A stretch of 64,000 bases of DNA from NCBI RefSeq assembly GCF_001866645.1, contig NZ_MLYP01000027.1, positions 1 through 64,000 on the forward strand, in the 5' to 3' direction. Origin of the DNA: Streptomyces colonosanans (GTDB lineage Bacteria; Actinomycetota; Actinomycetes; Streptomycetales; Streptomycetaceae). The notes beneath the pieces are model-generated. The model was not told where the DNA came from, searched no databases, and saw only the letters and a program-made list of their open reading frames with translations. Made by a program: the position numbers and the translations under genes. Below, in pieces: positions 51,285 through 64,000 of this stretch; position 1 is the first letter of the stretch; each line of letters starts with the position of its first letter.

Positions 51285-52052
51285 ATGCCCGAGACCTCAG
51301 TAGCGCGCTTCTACGACGAGTTGGCCGACGACTACCACCTGATCTTCGCGGACTGGGACGCGAGCGTGCGCCGCCAGGGGAACGCACTGGACGCCCTGAT
51401 AGGCCCGGACCGTGCGGCAGTACTCGACTGCTCCTGTGGCATCGGCACCCAGGCCATCGGTCTGGCGCTGCGCGGGCACCACGTCACCGGGACGGATATC
51501 AGCCCGCGCGCCGCCGCCCGCGCTGCCCGTGAGGCCGCGCACCGGAAGGTGACGCTGCGCACGGCCGTCGCCGACATGCGACATCTCCCGTTTCCCGACG
51601 CCCAGTTCGACGTCGTCGTCTGCGCGGACAACGCCCTGCCCCATCTCCTGACGGAACAGGACGTCCACGCTGCACTGGCGGAGATGCGCCGCGTACTGCG
51701 TCCCGACGGCCTGCTGCTGGTCAGCACACGCCCCTACGACGACCTGCTACGCAACCGCCCCGCTTCGACCCCACCGCAGGTCCAGCGGCCCGCGGATGCA
51801 GAAGAACGGACCGTCACCTTCCAGCTCTGGCACTGGCACGAGGACGGCGAGCACTACGACTTGGAGCACTTCCAACTCCTCCCGGCAGGCGGTGAATGGC
51901 GCGTCAAGGTACGCCGGACCACCTACTGGGCGCTCGGCCGGGACCGACTGGCCGGCCTCGTGGCCGACGCGGGGTTCACGGACCCCGTATGGCGGATGCC
52001 ACAGGAGACGGGCTTCTTCCAGCCGCTTCTCCTGGCCCGCGCCGACGCGTAG
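51285..52052 (+). CDS. class I SAM-dependent methyltransferase
   Basis: A 255-aa enzyme: motif I VLDCSCGIGTQAIGLALRGHHVTGTDISPRA, motif II ADMRHLPFPDAQFDVVVCADNALPHL, motif III LRPDGLLLVSTRPYDD. The C-terminal half (TVTFQLWHWHEDGEHYDLEHFQLLPAGGEWRVKVRRTTYWAL) resembles glycine/sarcosine N-methyltransferase-like and other small-molecule methyltransferases. Substrate unknown. ATG 51285 fits; it converges on the UvrA-like gene 42 bp downstream. Confidence 0.85.
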   Translation: MPETSVARFYDELADDYHLIFADWDASVRRQGNALDALIGPDRAAVLDCSCGIGTQAIGLALRGHHVTGTDISPRAAARAAREAAHRKVTLRTAVADMRHLPFPDAQFDVVVCADNALPHLLTEQDVHAALAEMRRVLRPDGLLLVSTRPYDDLLRNRPASTPPQVQRPADAEERTVTFQLWHWHEDGEHYDLEHFQLLPAGGEWRVKVRRTTYWALGRDRLAGLVADAGFTDPVWRMPQETGFFQPLLLARADA

Positions 52053-52094
52053 GTGATTCCACCTCCTCGTCTCACGGAGTCCGCGAAGCCTCGC

Positions 52095-54485
<2,391 letters not shown>

Positions 54486-54979
54486 CGTGTCTCCATCCGT
54501 GAGGCGGGACCGCCTTCGCGGTCTCCACCGGCATCGCCCGACTCGTTATGACCTACTTCGAGCGATATGTCTGATTGCCGTTCGTCGGCACGCTCGCGGC
54601 AACGGTAGCCGACCGAGGGCGCCGGACGGGTGGGCTCCCCGACCGGCCGTCAGACCGGCCGGGGAGCCGTCGCGCGCCAGCTCACGGCCGGGCATTTCAC
54701 TCATCTCAGGCCAAGTCGGAAAGCGGCGCAGAGGGTGACGCCCATGACGGCCACGCTAGCTGCGGCTGCGTGACCCGCGCTTCTCCGTTCCTGACCGGTC
54801 CGGTCGCCTGCTCCCCCACGCACGACGCCCCCGCCCTCGCGGCCTCCCGCACTTCCGCCCGCACTACCCCCTGCCCCCTGATACGTCCGAAGGGACCCCC
54901 ATGAACCAGGCGATATCCATGCCTCTTCGACCGCCTTGCCGCAAGGCGTCGGCGAAGTGGGTTCTCACCCGAGGGGGCA

Positions 54980-55060
54980 GCACCGCCCTCCCCCGCTCAT
55001 GGGGGTGTGTCCGGTGTCCCCCGCTCGGGCGAAGCCGAGAGCGGGGGAGGGTGCCGGGCG
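54980..55060. repeat. palindromic intergenic repeat unit
   Basis: CCCTCCCCCGCTC near 54987 and GAGCGGGGGAGGG near 55039 are complementary, and an inner hairpin CCCCCGCTC..GAGAGCGGGGG (55018-55047) with GGCGAAGCC at its tip lies within. GAGCGGGG/TCGGCTTCG palindromes of this look recur between genes in Streptomyces. It may terminate the tandem GNAT region or be a mobile palindromic unit. The other part of 54486-55100 shows no gene; a 67-aa frame at 54901 runs straight through the repeat and is rejected. Confidence 0.5.
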
Positions 55061-55100
55061 TCGCGACGGGTGGGCGAACGTTGCCTGCCGGGGCGTCCAA

Positions 55101-55991
55101 CTAACGAGATGCAAGGGCGAGTTGGTACTCGATCGTTTGATGCGTCGGCGCGTAGCCCAGCTCATCGTTGATCGCTCGCATGTGGAGGTTGGTGTCGGCG
55201 GTGTCGGTGAGCAGCCCGCCAAGGTCGGGGTGCCGCTCGCAGGCCTGCCGGATCGCTGTTGCCTTCATCCAGCGGCCGAGGCCGTGTCCGCGGTGCTCGG
55301 GCAGGACTCCGGTGCCGTAATGCTGGCCGTCGCCCTTACCGTCGCCGGGGACGACCAGCTCGGTGAATCCGGCGATCGAGCCGTCGGCCTCGTCGATGGC
55401 GGCGACGGTGTGCAGCAGATCACCGCGCTGGGCGACGGCCGCAGCCGCTGCCCGGACGCGGTCCACGTCCCAGATCACCGTGCCGTAGTCGGTGTCACCC
55501 ATGGGCATGTCGTCCATGGCGCGGCGTGACAGCGCGAACGATTCAGCGAGGCTGTCCGGGACGGTGCCGTCCCACGACAACAACTGATAGCCGGGATGCG
55601 ACTGTTCGATGATCTGCGTCAGCGCCGCAACGTTCGTGTTGGCCAGATGGAGCCGGCTGTAGATCAAGGTCAAGACCTTGCAGAAACCTCTGGCCGACAG
55701 GAACTGGGCCCCGGGGGATCCGAGTTCGGCCTGTGCGACGAGTGAGCGGCGGCCGTCCTCACGGGCTGCGTTCACAGCGGCGTTCAGCAGCCGTGTTCCG
55801 GTGCCGTTTCTGCGCTCGGCCGGGTGGACGTGCAGTTCAAGCTCGGCAAGGTGATCCTGCCCGGACTTGGTGAACAGCCGCAAGAACGCTGACCCGACGG
55901 GGACTCCGCTGGTGTCGGACGCCAGCCAGGCGAGGCGGCGGCTGGAAGGGCCGTGCTCGGGGTCGATCAGCGGGGTGATGCGAATGGACAC
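55101..55991 (-). CDS. tandem GNAT acetyltransferase
   Basis: A 296-aa protein with two GNAT domains. Domain 1 (1-130) has the acyl-CoA loop VHPAERRNGTGTRLLNAAVNAARE. Domain 2 (140-290) has VLPEHRGHGLGRWMKATAIRQAC with the R-G-x-G-x-G/A signature, followed by TDTADTNLHMRAINDELGYAPTHQTIEYQ. Domain 2 appears better conserved. Such doubles occur in mycothiol synthase-like and antibiotic- or amine-acetylating enzymes; the substrate is unclear. ATG 55991 is the first start before the domain. Confidence 0.85.
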   Translation of the reverse strand: MSIRITPLIDPEHGPSSRRLAWLASDTSGVPVGSAFLRLFTKSGQDHLAELELHVHPAERRNGTGTRLLNAAVNAAREDGRRSLVAQAELGSPGAQFLSARGFCKVLTLIYSRLHLANTNVAALTQIIEQSHPGYQLLSWDGTVPDSLAESFALSRRAMDDMPMGDTDYGTVIWDVDRVRAAAAAVAQRGDLLHTVAAIDEADGSIAGFTELVVPGDGKGDGQHYGTGVLPEHRGHGLGRWMKATAIRQACERHPDLGGLLTDTADTNLHMRAINDELGYAPTHQTIEYQLALASR

Positions 55992-56407
55992 GAAAGCTCC
56001 ATCGAGAGTTGACGAATGTCGGAACCGTGGTTCGACAGCTCAGCACTCGTGCGCATGTGCTGCACACCTCCTCCTCGCCGATGGGCCTGCCGCTGTTGCG
56101 GACAGCCTGGTGAACCTAGTCAGCCAAGATGCGGACGTGCAAGCGCTTATCCGCTGACGGGCCCACGGCCACCGGTCGCGCACAACTCCCGCAGCCGACT
56201 ACATGGCCCTGGCTGATCGTCGAACAGCTCACCCTGCCGGCTGTCTTCACGCCGACCGAGCGTGAACTGCTGGTGACGGCCGCGGTTGAGCGCATCGTGG
56301 CAACGGAGCAGGCGGGCGGGCCGCGGAAGCGCCCCGAGCGAGTCCGCACGCCACACAAGGTCGACGTCGGCGTAGCCGAAGTCTGCGATCACCTGTGCGC
56401 GCCCGGG
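55992..56407. other. 416-bp region without a recognised gene
   Basis: Frames exist on both strands (for example LIVEQLTLPAVFTPTERELLVTAAVERIV on +), but none has a convincing start and family match. It lies between the GNAT start and the WGR-protein stop. Confidence 0.35.
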
Positions 56408-57859
56408 TCACAGCAGCCGCCGGATTTCCCCCCGGACCCGGTAGAAGCCGCCGGCCGCCGGGTGCAGGGCGTCCACGACATAGCGGGCCCCAGGCTCCCG
56501 TATCGCGCGCGGGAACTGTACGTTCCAGGACGAGTCGTAGCCCTCGGACACCACGTGCACGCGCACGCGGCCCCGCTCTTGGGCGCACTCGACGATGACC
56601 GCGCCGGCGGGAGCATGGGCGACGGTGGTCACCGCGCCCGCGGCGGTGGCGGGTGCGTAGGTCGGCAGTGCCGCGGCGAGTTTGACGTCCCGCGCCACGG
56701 GCACCGTGCCCTGCTGCGCCGCGGCGATGGCCGCCTCGCTCGCGTCCACGCACACCAGCGAGCCGTCCGTGGTCACCAAGTACAGCCGCTCGTCGTGGTA
56801 CTGCATCGACAGCGCCGAGCCGCCGCCCGTGCCGAGCTTCCACAGGCGGGTGCCGTCCCGGTCGAAGCAGTAGACGGACGATGCCGCGTCACCGGCGAAG
56901 ACGAACCGCCCGTTGGGTGAGCTGGCGCAGGAGTACACCGCGCTGTCGCAGGCGTAGGTGGCCTCGATCGCTCCGGTCGCCTTCGACAGCCGCTGGACCA
57001 CACGGTGCGCCGTCCCCGCGTACACGGTGTCGTCCTCCTGCCAGCCGAACAGGACGCCGCCCCGCGTGGGTGTGTGCCACAGCTCGCCGCCGCCGTCGGG
57101 CGAGTAGGCGGTGACGCCCCGGTGGTGACCGTGGTAGACGGCCCGGTCGTCGGCTCGGATCATCCACGCATGCTCGCCCTGGCTGCGGCGGGCCCACTGG
57201 TGCTCGTCCTCGTGGTCGATGACGGTGAGCCGGCCGTCGCGGTCCGAGACATTGAGAATGCCCTCGTGGATGTCCAGCCAGAAGATGTCGACGTCCGCTG
57301 CAATGTCGTACGCGGCGAACGGCAGCTTCGAGGACAGGTCGTAGACCTTGCCGTCGTCGCAGCCCGCGTAGATCCAGAAGTCGTCGGCGACCAGGCACTT
57401 CACGCCGTCCGGCAGATTGAAGCGGGCGAGGACACCACCGTCGTGGTCCAGGGTGTAGACGTCGCCTGCCTGGTTGCCGACCCAGCAGTGCTCGTCGTCG
57501 ACATGGATACCGAACGCCGCGGAGCCGGTACGGAACCGCCACAGCACGGGTGCCACGGCGCGCGCGGTGGACGGAGCCGAGGTCACCTGACGCCGCGTCA
57601 CCGAGCGCGGGGCACGCTGGCCGGGAACGGCCGGGGCGTATCCCTTGCGGACCTTCTCCCCGACCTTCTTCGCTGCGGCGGTCCGCGCCTTCTCCGCCGT
57701 GGGGAACGTCGTCGTCTGCGTCTGCCCGGCGGCGCCGATCCGCCCGTACCGCACCGTCACCGTCTGACCGTCGACGGCCACCTCGTAGAACTTGTGCGCG
57801 CCGCCGCCCTCCTGCGACAGCTCCAGATACGTCGTCGATGCCGTGGACCCCGTAGACAT
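56408..57859 (-). CDS. WGR domain fused to a PQQ/WD40-like beta-propeller
   Basis: A 483-aa cytosolic protein. The N-terminal WGR domain (about 8-80) reads TYLELSQEGGGAHKFYEVAVDGQTVTVRYGRIGAAGQTQTTTFPTAEKARTAAAKKVGEKVRKGY (here the eponymous W-G-R is Y-G-R). After a basic linker, a seven-bladed-looking propeller (about 105-480) has repeats such as GDVYTLDHDGGVLARFNLPD, GKVYDLSSKLPF, GRLTVIDHEDE, and SVYCFDRDGTRLWKLGTGG. WGR domains occur in PARPs and bind nucleic acid ends. No catalytic domain is present, so a scaffold or sensing role is likely. ATG 57859 has GGAGAGG upstream. Confidence 0.85.
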   Translation of the reverse strand: MSTGSTASTTYLELSQEGGGAHKFYEVAVDGQTVTVRYGRIGAAGQTQTTTFPTAEKARTAAAKKVGEKVRKGYAPAVPGQRAPRSVTRRQVTSAPSTARAVAPVLWRFRTGSAAFGIHVDDEHCWVGNQAGDVYTLDHDGGVLARFNLPDGVKCLVADDFWIYAGCDDGKVYDLSSKLPFAAYDIAADVDIFWLDIHEGILNVSDRDGRLTVIDHEDEHQWARRSQGEHAWMIRADDRAVYHGHHRGVTAYSPDGGGELWHTPTRGGVLFGWQEDDTVYAGTAHRVVQRLSKATGAIEATYACDSAVYSCASSPNGRFVFAGDAASSVYCFDRDGTRLWKLGTGGGSALSMQYHDERLYLVTTDGSLVCVDASEAAIAAAQQGTVPVARDVKLAAALPTYAPATAAGAVTTVAHAPAGAVIVECAQERGRVRVHVVSEGYDSSWNVQFPRAIREPGARYVVDALHPAAGGFYRVRGEIRRLL

Positions 57860-58155
57860 GGCAGACCTCTCCCCAGGGCGGACCCGCGGCTTGTCCGGCA
57901 GGTCCCACTGCTCAAACCGTAGGAGGAGCCACTGACAATCGCCGGACGGGCCGGGCGCGGCAGCGGTTGCGTGCCCGGCGTCCAACGCCGCCCCAACGGC
58001 GACATGGAGAGGTGGGGGCGCCGGCTGGCGACCAAGAGGAGTCTTCCGTCCACGACGGTCGGCGCGGCGTCCGCCCGGCAGGCGCTACCGAGGCCCGATG
58101 GAGAACTGCTGGAATTCCACGATTACATGACCAGCCAAAAGCCTATGCTGCCGAG

Positions 58156-58806
58156 ATGATCAAGCCTGTTGAACTTGTCATATTCGACTGCGACGGCGTG
58201 CTGGTCGACAGCGAACGCATCGCGGCCCGCGTCCAGGTCACCCTCGGCGCGGAACTGGGCTGGCCGCTCACCGAGGAGGAGGTCATCGGCCGGTTCATCG
58301 GCCGTTCCAGTGCCTCCATCCGCGAGCAGATCTCCGCCCGGCTCGGCGAGAAGACGGCCGCACTGTGGTCGGCGCGGTTCGAGCAACTTCACCGGGAGGC
58401 AGTGGACGACGGTCTCGCCCCCGTCGAGGGACTGCCCGAGGCGCTCGATGCCATCACACTGCCGACCTGCGTGGCCTCCAGCGGATCCCACGACAAGATG
58501 CGCCACACTCTCGGCCGCACCGGCCTCTACGAACGCTTCGTCGGCCGCATCTACAGCGCCGCCGAAGTCGCCCGCGGCAAGCCCGCCCCGGACCTGTTCC
58601 TGTACGCCGCCCGGCAGATGGGTGTCGACCCCGCAGCCTGCGTGGTGGTCGAGGACAGCGAGCCCGGGGTCCGGGCCGCCCGCGCAGCCGGCATGCGCGC
58701 CTTCGGCTACGCCGGAGGACTGACTCCGGCCGAGCGGCTCGAGGGTCCGGGTACCACCGTCTTCCACGACATGCGCACACTCCCCTCCCTCATCGCCGAG
58801 CAGTAA
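58156..58806 (+). CDS. HAD-superfamily phosphatase (beta-phosphoglucomutase/GPP-like)
   Basis: A 216-aa HAD hydrolase: motif I VIFDCDGVLVDSE (nucleophile Asp and acid Asp), cap domain about 18-85, motif II ASSGSH, motif III K in RGKPAPDLFL, motif IV VVEDSEPGVRAARAAGM. This combination fits the phosphoglycolate phosphatase/sugar phosphatase group (YniC/GPP-like). The start ATG 58156 immediately precedes strand 1; the upstream frame is not homologous. The 296 bp before it contain no gene. Confidence 0.88.
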   Translation: MIKPVELVIFDCDGVLVDSERIAARVQVTLGAELGWPLTEEEVIGRFIGRSSASIREQISARLGEKTAALWSARFEQLHREAVDDGLAPVEGLPEALDAITLPTCVASSGSHDKMRHTLGRTGLYERFVGRIYSAAEVARGKPAPDLFLYAARQMGVDPAACVVVEDSEPGVRAARAAGMRAFGYAGGLTPAERLEGPGTTVFHDMRTLPSLIAEQ

Positions 58807-58875
58807 CCACCTTGCGCGGAGCCATGATTGCCACACATCCGCAGCTGCTCGGCTCCCGCCTCTGGCCCCCAGGAC

Positions 58876-58889
58876 ATACCGGACGGTAT
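58876..58889. promoter_or_regulatory. candidate operator before the SGNH lipase
   Basis: ATACCGGACGGTAT: perfect 6-bp arms around GA, followed by ATACAAG. The ACCGxxCGGT core is typical of TetR-family operators. It lies 77 bp before the lipase ATG and overlaps a possible -10 (TATACA, 58887-58892). No tetR gene is adjacent. Confidence 0.4.
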
Positions 58890-58965
58890 ACAAGGCCAGT
58901 CGACCGCGCGAGCGCCCCTCGGTGCAGGACCCGCGCGATATCCCGTACTCAGACGGAGGGCTTTC

Positions 58966-59883
58966 ATGGTGAACGACAGACAGACGGGCAAAGCGGCAAG
59001 CCGTCGCCGATGGCCGGTCAACGTGGCGGCGGCGCTTGGCGGTTGCACCCTCATCGCCGCTTCCACCGTGCCTGCCGCAGCGCACCCCGGGGGACCCGGC
59101 AACGCCATGCACTACGTGTCACTCGGGGACTCCTACACCTCGGGCCCCCTCATCCCACAGCAGGTGGACGAGAACTGCGCCCGCTCCGACCACAATTACC
59201 CCTCGATAGTGGCGACGGAGCGACGAGCGGCCGCGTTCAAGGACGTGAGCTGCAGCGGAGCGACGACCGAGCACATGTGGACGGCGCAAGGGACCAATGG
59301 TCCGCAGCTGAACGCGGTGGAGCGAGACACCGATCTGGTGACGGTCCAGATCGGCGGCAACGACATGGGCTTCGGCTCCATCATCGCCACCTGCGCAGGC
59401 CTCGGCTTCCGGGACCCGGCGGGAAACCCGTGCCAGCGCTACTACACCTCGTCCGGGGTCGACCAGTTGAAGGTCAACATCGCGCAGACCGAACCGAAGG
59501 TCAGCCGGGTACTGCAGGCCGTGCGGGCCAAGGCCCCGCACGCACGGGTGCTCGTCGTCGGCTACCCGGACCTCCTGCCGGACGACGGCAGCGGCTGCTT
59601 CCCCGTGGTGCCGTTCGCGTCGAAGGACTTCCCCTATCTGCGGGACACCGAAAAGCAACTGAACGCGATGCTTCGCCAGGTGGCCAAGCAGAATCACGCG
59701 GAGTACGTCGACACCTACGGGCCCACGCTCGGCCACGACATGTGCAAGTCGCCCGCGGACCGCTGGATCGAGCCGTTGCAGCCGACCTCGCCCGCGGCCC
59801 CTGCACACCCCAACGCCAAGGGTGAGAACGTGATGGCGCATGCCGTACTGGAGCGCCTGGGCAAGGGGCGCGGACAGGACTGA
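58966..59883 (+). CDS. secreted SGNH-hydrolase lipase
   Basis: A 305-aa exoenzyme: signal peptide (RRRWPVNVAAALGGCTLIAASTVPAAA), block I LGDSYTSGP with nucleophile Ser, block II DVSCSGATTEHMW, block III IGGNDMGFG, block V DRWIEPLQ..AHPNAKGE with catalytic Asp-x-x-His region less standard (PAHPNAKG). Paired Cys (ENCARSD/SCSG, ATCAG/NPCQRYY, SGCF/DMCK) fit the three disulfides of Streptomyces SGNH lipases. It cleaves esters or phospholipids outside the cell. The ATG follows CGGAGGG. Confidence 0.92.
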   Translation: MVNDRQTGKAASRRRWPVNVAAALGGCTLIAASTVPAAAHPGGPGNAMHYVSLGDSYTSGPLIPQQVDENCARSDHNYPSIVATERRAAAFKDVSCSGATTEHMWTAQGTNGPQLNAVERDTDLVTVQIGGNDMGFGSIIATCAGLGFRDPAGNPCQRYYTSSGVDQLKVNIAQTEPKVSRVLQAVRAKAPHARVLVVGYPDLLPDDGSGCFPVVPFASKDFPYLRDTEKQLNAMLRQVAKQNHAEYVDTYGPTLGHDMCKSPADRWIEPLQPTSPAAPAHPNAKGENVMAHAVLERLGKGRGQD

Positions 59884-59898
59884 AGCGTGCAACGCCTT

Positions 59899-59929
59899 GT
59901 GAGGGCACGCCACCACGGCGCGCCCTCAC
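59899..59929 (+). terminator. terminator after the SGNH lipase
   Basis: GTGAGGGC (59899-59906) pairs with GCCCTCAC (59922-59929), and CG/CG extends inward. The remaining 59930-60221 is without a gene and presumably contains the acyltransferase promoter. Confidence 0.6.
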
Positions 59930-60221
59930 AGGGCGCGCATCGGCGTCCGGGGGCCGCACGCCCGGCCGAGGGCGCCTGCGGAACGGTGTGGCGGCACCAG
60001 CCCCCGCCGGCGAACAGGGCCACGAAGAAGCACCCATCGCCGCTCGGCTCTCCGGCCACACGGGTCGGCCATTCGGGTGAACTCCCAGCCCGTCCCAGAC
60101 GTGTGACCAGCGGTGCTCGTCCGCGCCGGTGTGGGGTTCCCAGAGGAACTGGACTGAAAGGCGACAAACGGGCAACGTTCCCCTTCATGCCCCCCTGGAA
60201 CGCCCCCCGAAAGGTGACACG

Positions 60222-61397
60222 ATGACGACGGCGACCACGGCGCTCCGGACGCCGTCCGCCACCTCCACCGCGACCGCCACCAAGGTTCCTGCGCCCGCTT
60301 CGCCGTCATTACTGCCGTCCCTCACGGGACTGCGGTGGGTGGCCGCGCTACTGGTCTTCGGACTGCACGTGCGCAACTTCGGCTATTTCTCAGGCACCGG
60401 TGACCGCATCGCGACATGGGCCTTCGGATCCGGCGCGAATGGAGTGTCGTTCTTCTTCGTTCTGTCCGGGTTCGTACTGGCGTGGTCCGCGCGGCCGCGC
60501 GACCGTGCGCTCGCCTTCTGGCGGCGGCGCTTCGCCCGTATCTTTCCCGTCCATCTGGTCACCGCCGCGATCGCGCTGCTCATGGCCTGCACGCTGGCCC
60601 ATCAGGCGAAGCCGACACCGTCCCAGACACTGGCCAATGTCCTGCTGGTGCATTCCTGGTGGCATCCGTGGTGGCAGACGCTGAACCCGGTCAGCTGGTC
60701 GTTGGCCTGCGAGGCGTTCTTCTACGTGGCCTTCCCCCTGCTGGCACTTCTGCTGCGCCGTCTCGGCGCCCGGGGATCAGCAACGCTGGCCGGAGCATCG
60801 GTGCTGACCGTACTGGTGCTTGCCTGGGTGGACGCGCACCACTGGCTGGGCGAGACGATGAATGCGTTGCCCGTCGCACGCCTGCCCGAGTTCGTCCTCG
60901 GCGCCACCGTCGCCCGGCTGGTACTCCTCGACCGGTGGCGCGGGCCCGGCCTGGAGGCCTCCCTTGCCCTGGCGGTCGTCGGCTACTTCCTGGTCCCGCA
61001 GGTCACCGCCGGGTACCCGGCCACGATCTGCACCATCATCGGCTTCGCCCTGCTCGTCGCGGCCGCGGCCATTGCGGACCTGCACGGCCTGCCCTCGCTG
61101 TGGCGGCGCCGCCGACTGGTGCGGTTGGGGGAACTCTCGTTCGCCTTCTACATGGTCCACTTGCTGGTGCTGCAGGCCGCCACCCATCTGCTCGGCACCT
61201 CCCCCCGCTTCGGCGTACTGATGGGCCTGACCACCACCGCCGTCACGTTCACCGTGTCCCTCGGCCTGTCCTGGGTCCTGTACGAGGCGGTGGAACGTCC
61301 CGCAAGGCGCCTGCTGCTCCGCAGCCGCCGTGGCTCCAGCACACAACCGAAAACTGCTCCGCCCGCCCGTGGTGCCCGGGGCGTAGCGCCTGACTGA
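60222..61397 (+). CDS. acyltransferase 3 family membrane protein
   Basis: A 391-aa integral membrane protein with about ten hydrophobic segments. The first (LPSLTGLRWVAALLVFGLHVRNFGYF) carries the R-x-x-A..F-x-x-H motif; FFFVLSGFVLAWSARPRDRALAFWRRRFARIFPVHLV has the F-F-x-L-S-G-F and R-R-x-x-R-I-x-P motifs of the family. These proteins O-acylate cell-surface glycans, lipids or secreted metabolites from the cytoplasmic acyl donor. A short Thr/Ala/Pro-rich N-terminus precedes. ATG 60222 has AAAGGTG upstream. Converges on katG with a shared hairpin. Confidence 0.9.
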   Translation: MTTATTALRTPSATSTATATKVPAPASPSLLPSLTGLRWVAALLVFGLHVRNFGYFSGTGDRIATWAFGSGANGVSFFFVLSGFVLAWSARPRDRALAFWRRRFARIFPVHLVTAAIALLMACTLAHQAKPTPSQTLANVLLVHSWWHPWWQTLNPVSWSLACEAFFYVAFPLLALLLRRLGARGSATLAGASVLTVLVLAWVDAHHWLGETMNALPVARLPEFVLGATVARLVLLDRWRGPGLEASLALAVVGYFLVPQVTAGYPATICTIIGFALLVAAAAIADLHGLPSLWRRRRLVRLGELSFAFYMVHLLVLQAATHLLGTSPRFGVLMGLTTTAVTFTVSLGLSWVLYEAVERPARRLLLRSRRGSSTQPKTAPPARGARGVAPD

Positions 61398-61459
61398 GGT
61401 ACCTGGCCGGGGCGTCGGCGCCAACTGGTGGACGATGTCGTCATGCTTCGGGCCGAGGG

Positions 61460-61493
61460 CGTCCGGGCCGGCCGGTGAGGGTCGGCCCGGACG
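61460..61493. terminator. bidirectional hairpin between acyltransferase and katG
   Basis: CGTCCGGGCCG (61460-61470) and CGGCCCGGACG (61483-61493), 11 of 11 paired with a 12-nt loop, between convergent genes. Confidence 0.7.
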
Positions 61494-61499
61494 TCATGA

Positions 61500-63731
<2,232 letters not shown>

Positions 63732-64000
63732 CTATGTGGAACACGGTGCACAGGAATTGCTGAAGGTGGAACAGTCGGGGCACAGGCCCCAGTAGACGAC
63801 CTCGGCTTCGTCGATCGAGAAGCCGCGGTCGTCGGAGGCGGTCAGGCAAGGGGCGTCGCCGATGGAGCAGTCCACGTCGGCGACGACACCGCAGGAGCGG
63901 CAGACGACGTGATGGTGGTTGTCCCCGACGCGTCCCTCGAACCGGGCCGGGCTTCCGGCGGGTTCGATACGGCGTACGAGTCCCGCCCCGGTCAGCGCGT
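63732..64000 (-). CDS. furA: Fur-family peroxide regulator, C-terminal part (cut by window edge)
   Basis: The visible 89 codons read [70 protein letters not shown] and end in a Cys-rich tail before a TAG stop. [11 protein letters not shown] and CPDCS supply the regulatory His and the structural zinc Cys pairs of Fur/PerR proteins. The N-terminal HTH lies beyond the right edge. It sits directly upstream of katG, so it is the FurA/CatR-type repressor of that operon, sensing peroxide through its metal site. The three extra Cys in the last residues (SNSCAPC) are a minor oddity. Confidence 0.9.
   Translation of the reverse strand, partial: ALTGAGLVRRIEPAGSPARFEGRVGDNHHHVVCRSCGVVADVDCSIGDAPCLTASDDRGFSIDEAEVVYWGLCPDCSTFSNSCAPCST

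Noticed and set aside
54901..55104. 67-aa plus frame before the GNAT gene
   Set aside because: It reads through the palindromic repeat and has no SD or conserved pattern.

Overview
The window is high-GC actinobacterial DNA with strong third-position G/C bias, frequent GTG starts and GGAGG-type ribosome binding sites. The gene content points to Streptomyces or a close relative: an ECF41 sigma factor, BNR-repeat and subtilase exoproteins, SGNH lipases, MmyB-type regulators, a RepSA-like plasmid initiator relic and a Streptomyces-style HVDL leader peptide. Many accessory genes and gene relics suggest a chromosome arm rather than the core. I saw no tRNA, rRNA or CRISPR array.

Layout. 1-2919: a small sulfur module (rhodanese, persulfide-dioxygenase/rhodanese fusion, thioredoxin) whose three promoters carry ATACCC..GGGTAT palindromes of the CsoR/CstR type, ending in a truncated methyltransferase. 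2985-9058: a minus-strand four-gene biosynthetic operon with an FMN-binding protein, a stand-alone A-T-reductase NRPS-like enzyme and two tandem P450s. 9417-16818: a redox/dormancy-like set (alcohol dehydrogenase, universal stress protein, DoxX-like protein, HPF-like protein, flavin disulfide reductase, SDR) with striking intergenic dyads. 17048-24849: a YciI-like protein, a broken MmyB regulator, a 1254-aa subtilase, and a divergent XRE-cupin regulator/epoxide hydrolase pair. 25110-26974: a divergent TetR/FAD-monooxygenase pair sharing an operator-like repeat. 27548-34079: a complete 2-aminoethylphosphonate-type locus with GntR regulator, FAD oxidase, phosphonatase-like HAD enzyme, ABC ATPase, two permeases and binding protein.

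34240-37507 is a graveyard: an SNF2 helicase whose DEAH-box part lies in inverted orientation, a YunG protein, a Cys-rich protein, a 46-aa membrane peptide and a DUF1801 tail. 37664-39786 is a translationally coupled flavoprotein/ECF41 sigma pair. 40082-43324 encodes a secreted BNR protein and a lipoprotein. 43390-46876 looks like the scar of an integrative plasmid: a rep gene with three frameshifts, a serine-recombinase fragment, and an SGNH-ricin lipase that lost its N-terminus at the junction. 47825-49456 is a Cys-rich leader peptide, a hairpin and a DAACS transporter, which reads as a cysteine-responsive attenuation system. 50039-63716 holds a desaturase, a methyltransferase, a UvrA-like ABC protein, a tandem GNAT, a WGR/beta-propeller protein, a HAD phosphatase, an SGNH lipase, an acyltransferase and the furA-katG operon, cut by the right edge.

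The best candidates for undescribed biology are the leader-peptide/hairpin/transporter unit, the A-T-R/P450 cluster, the palindrome-controlled persulfide module and the phosphonate locus that lacks a PhnW transaminase.
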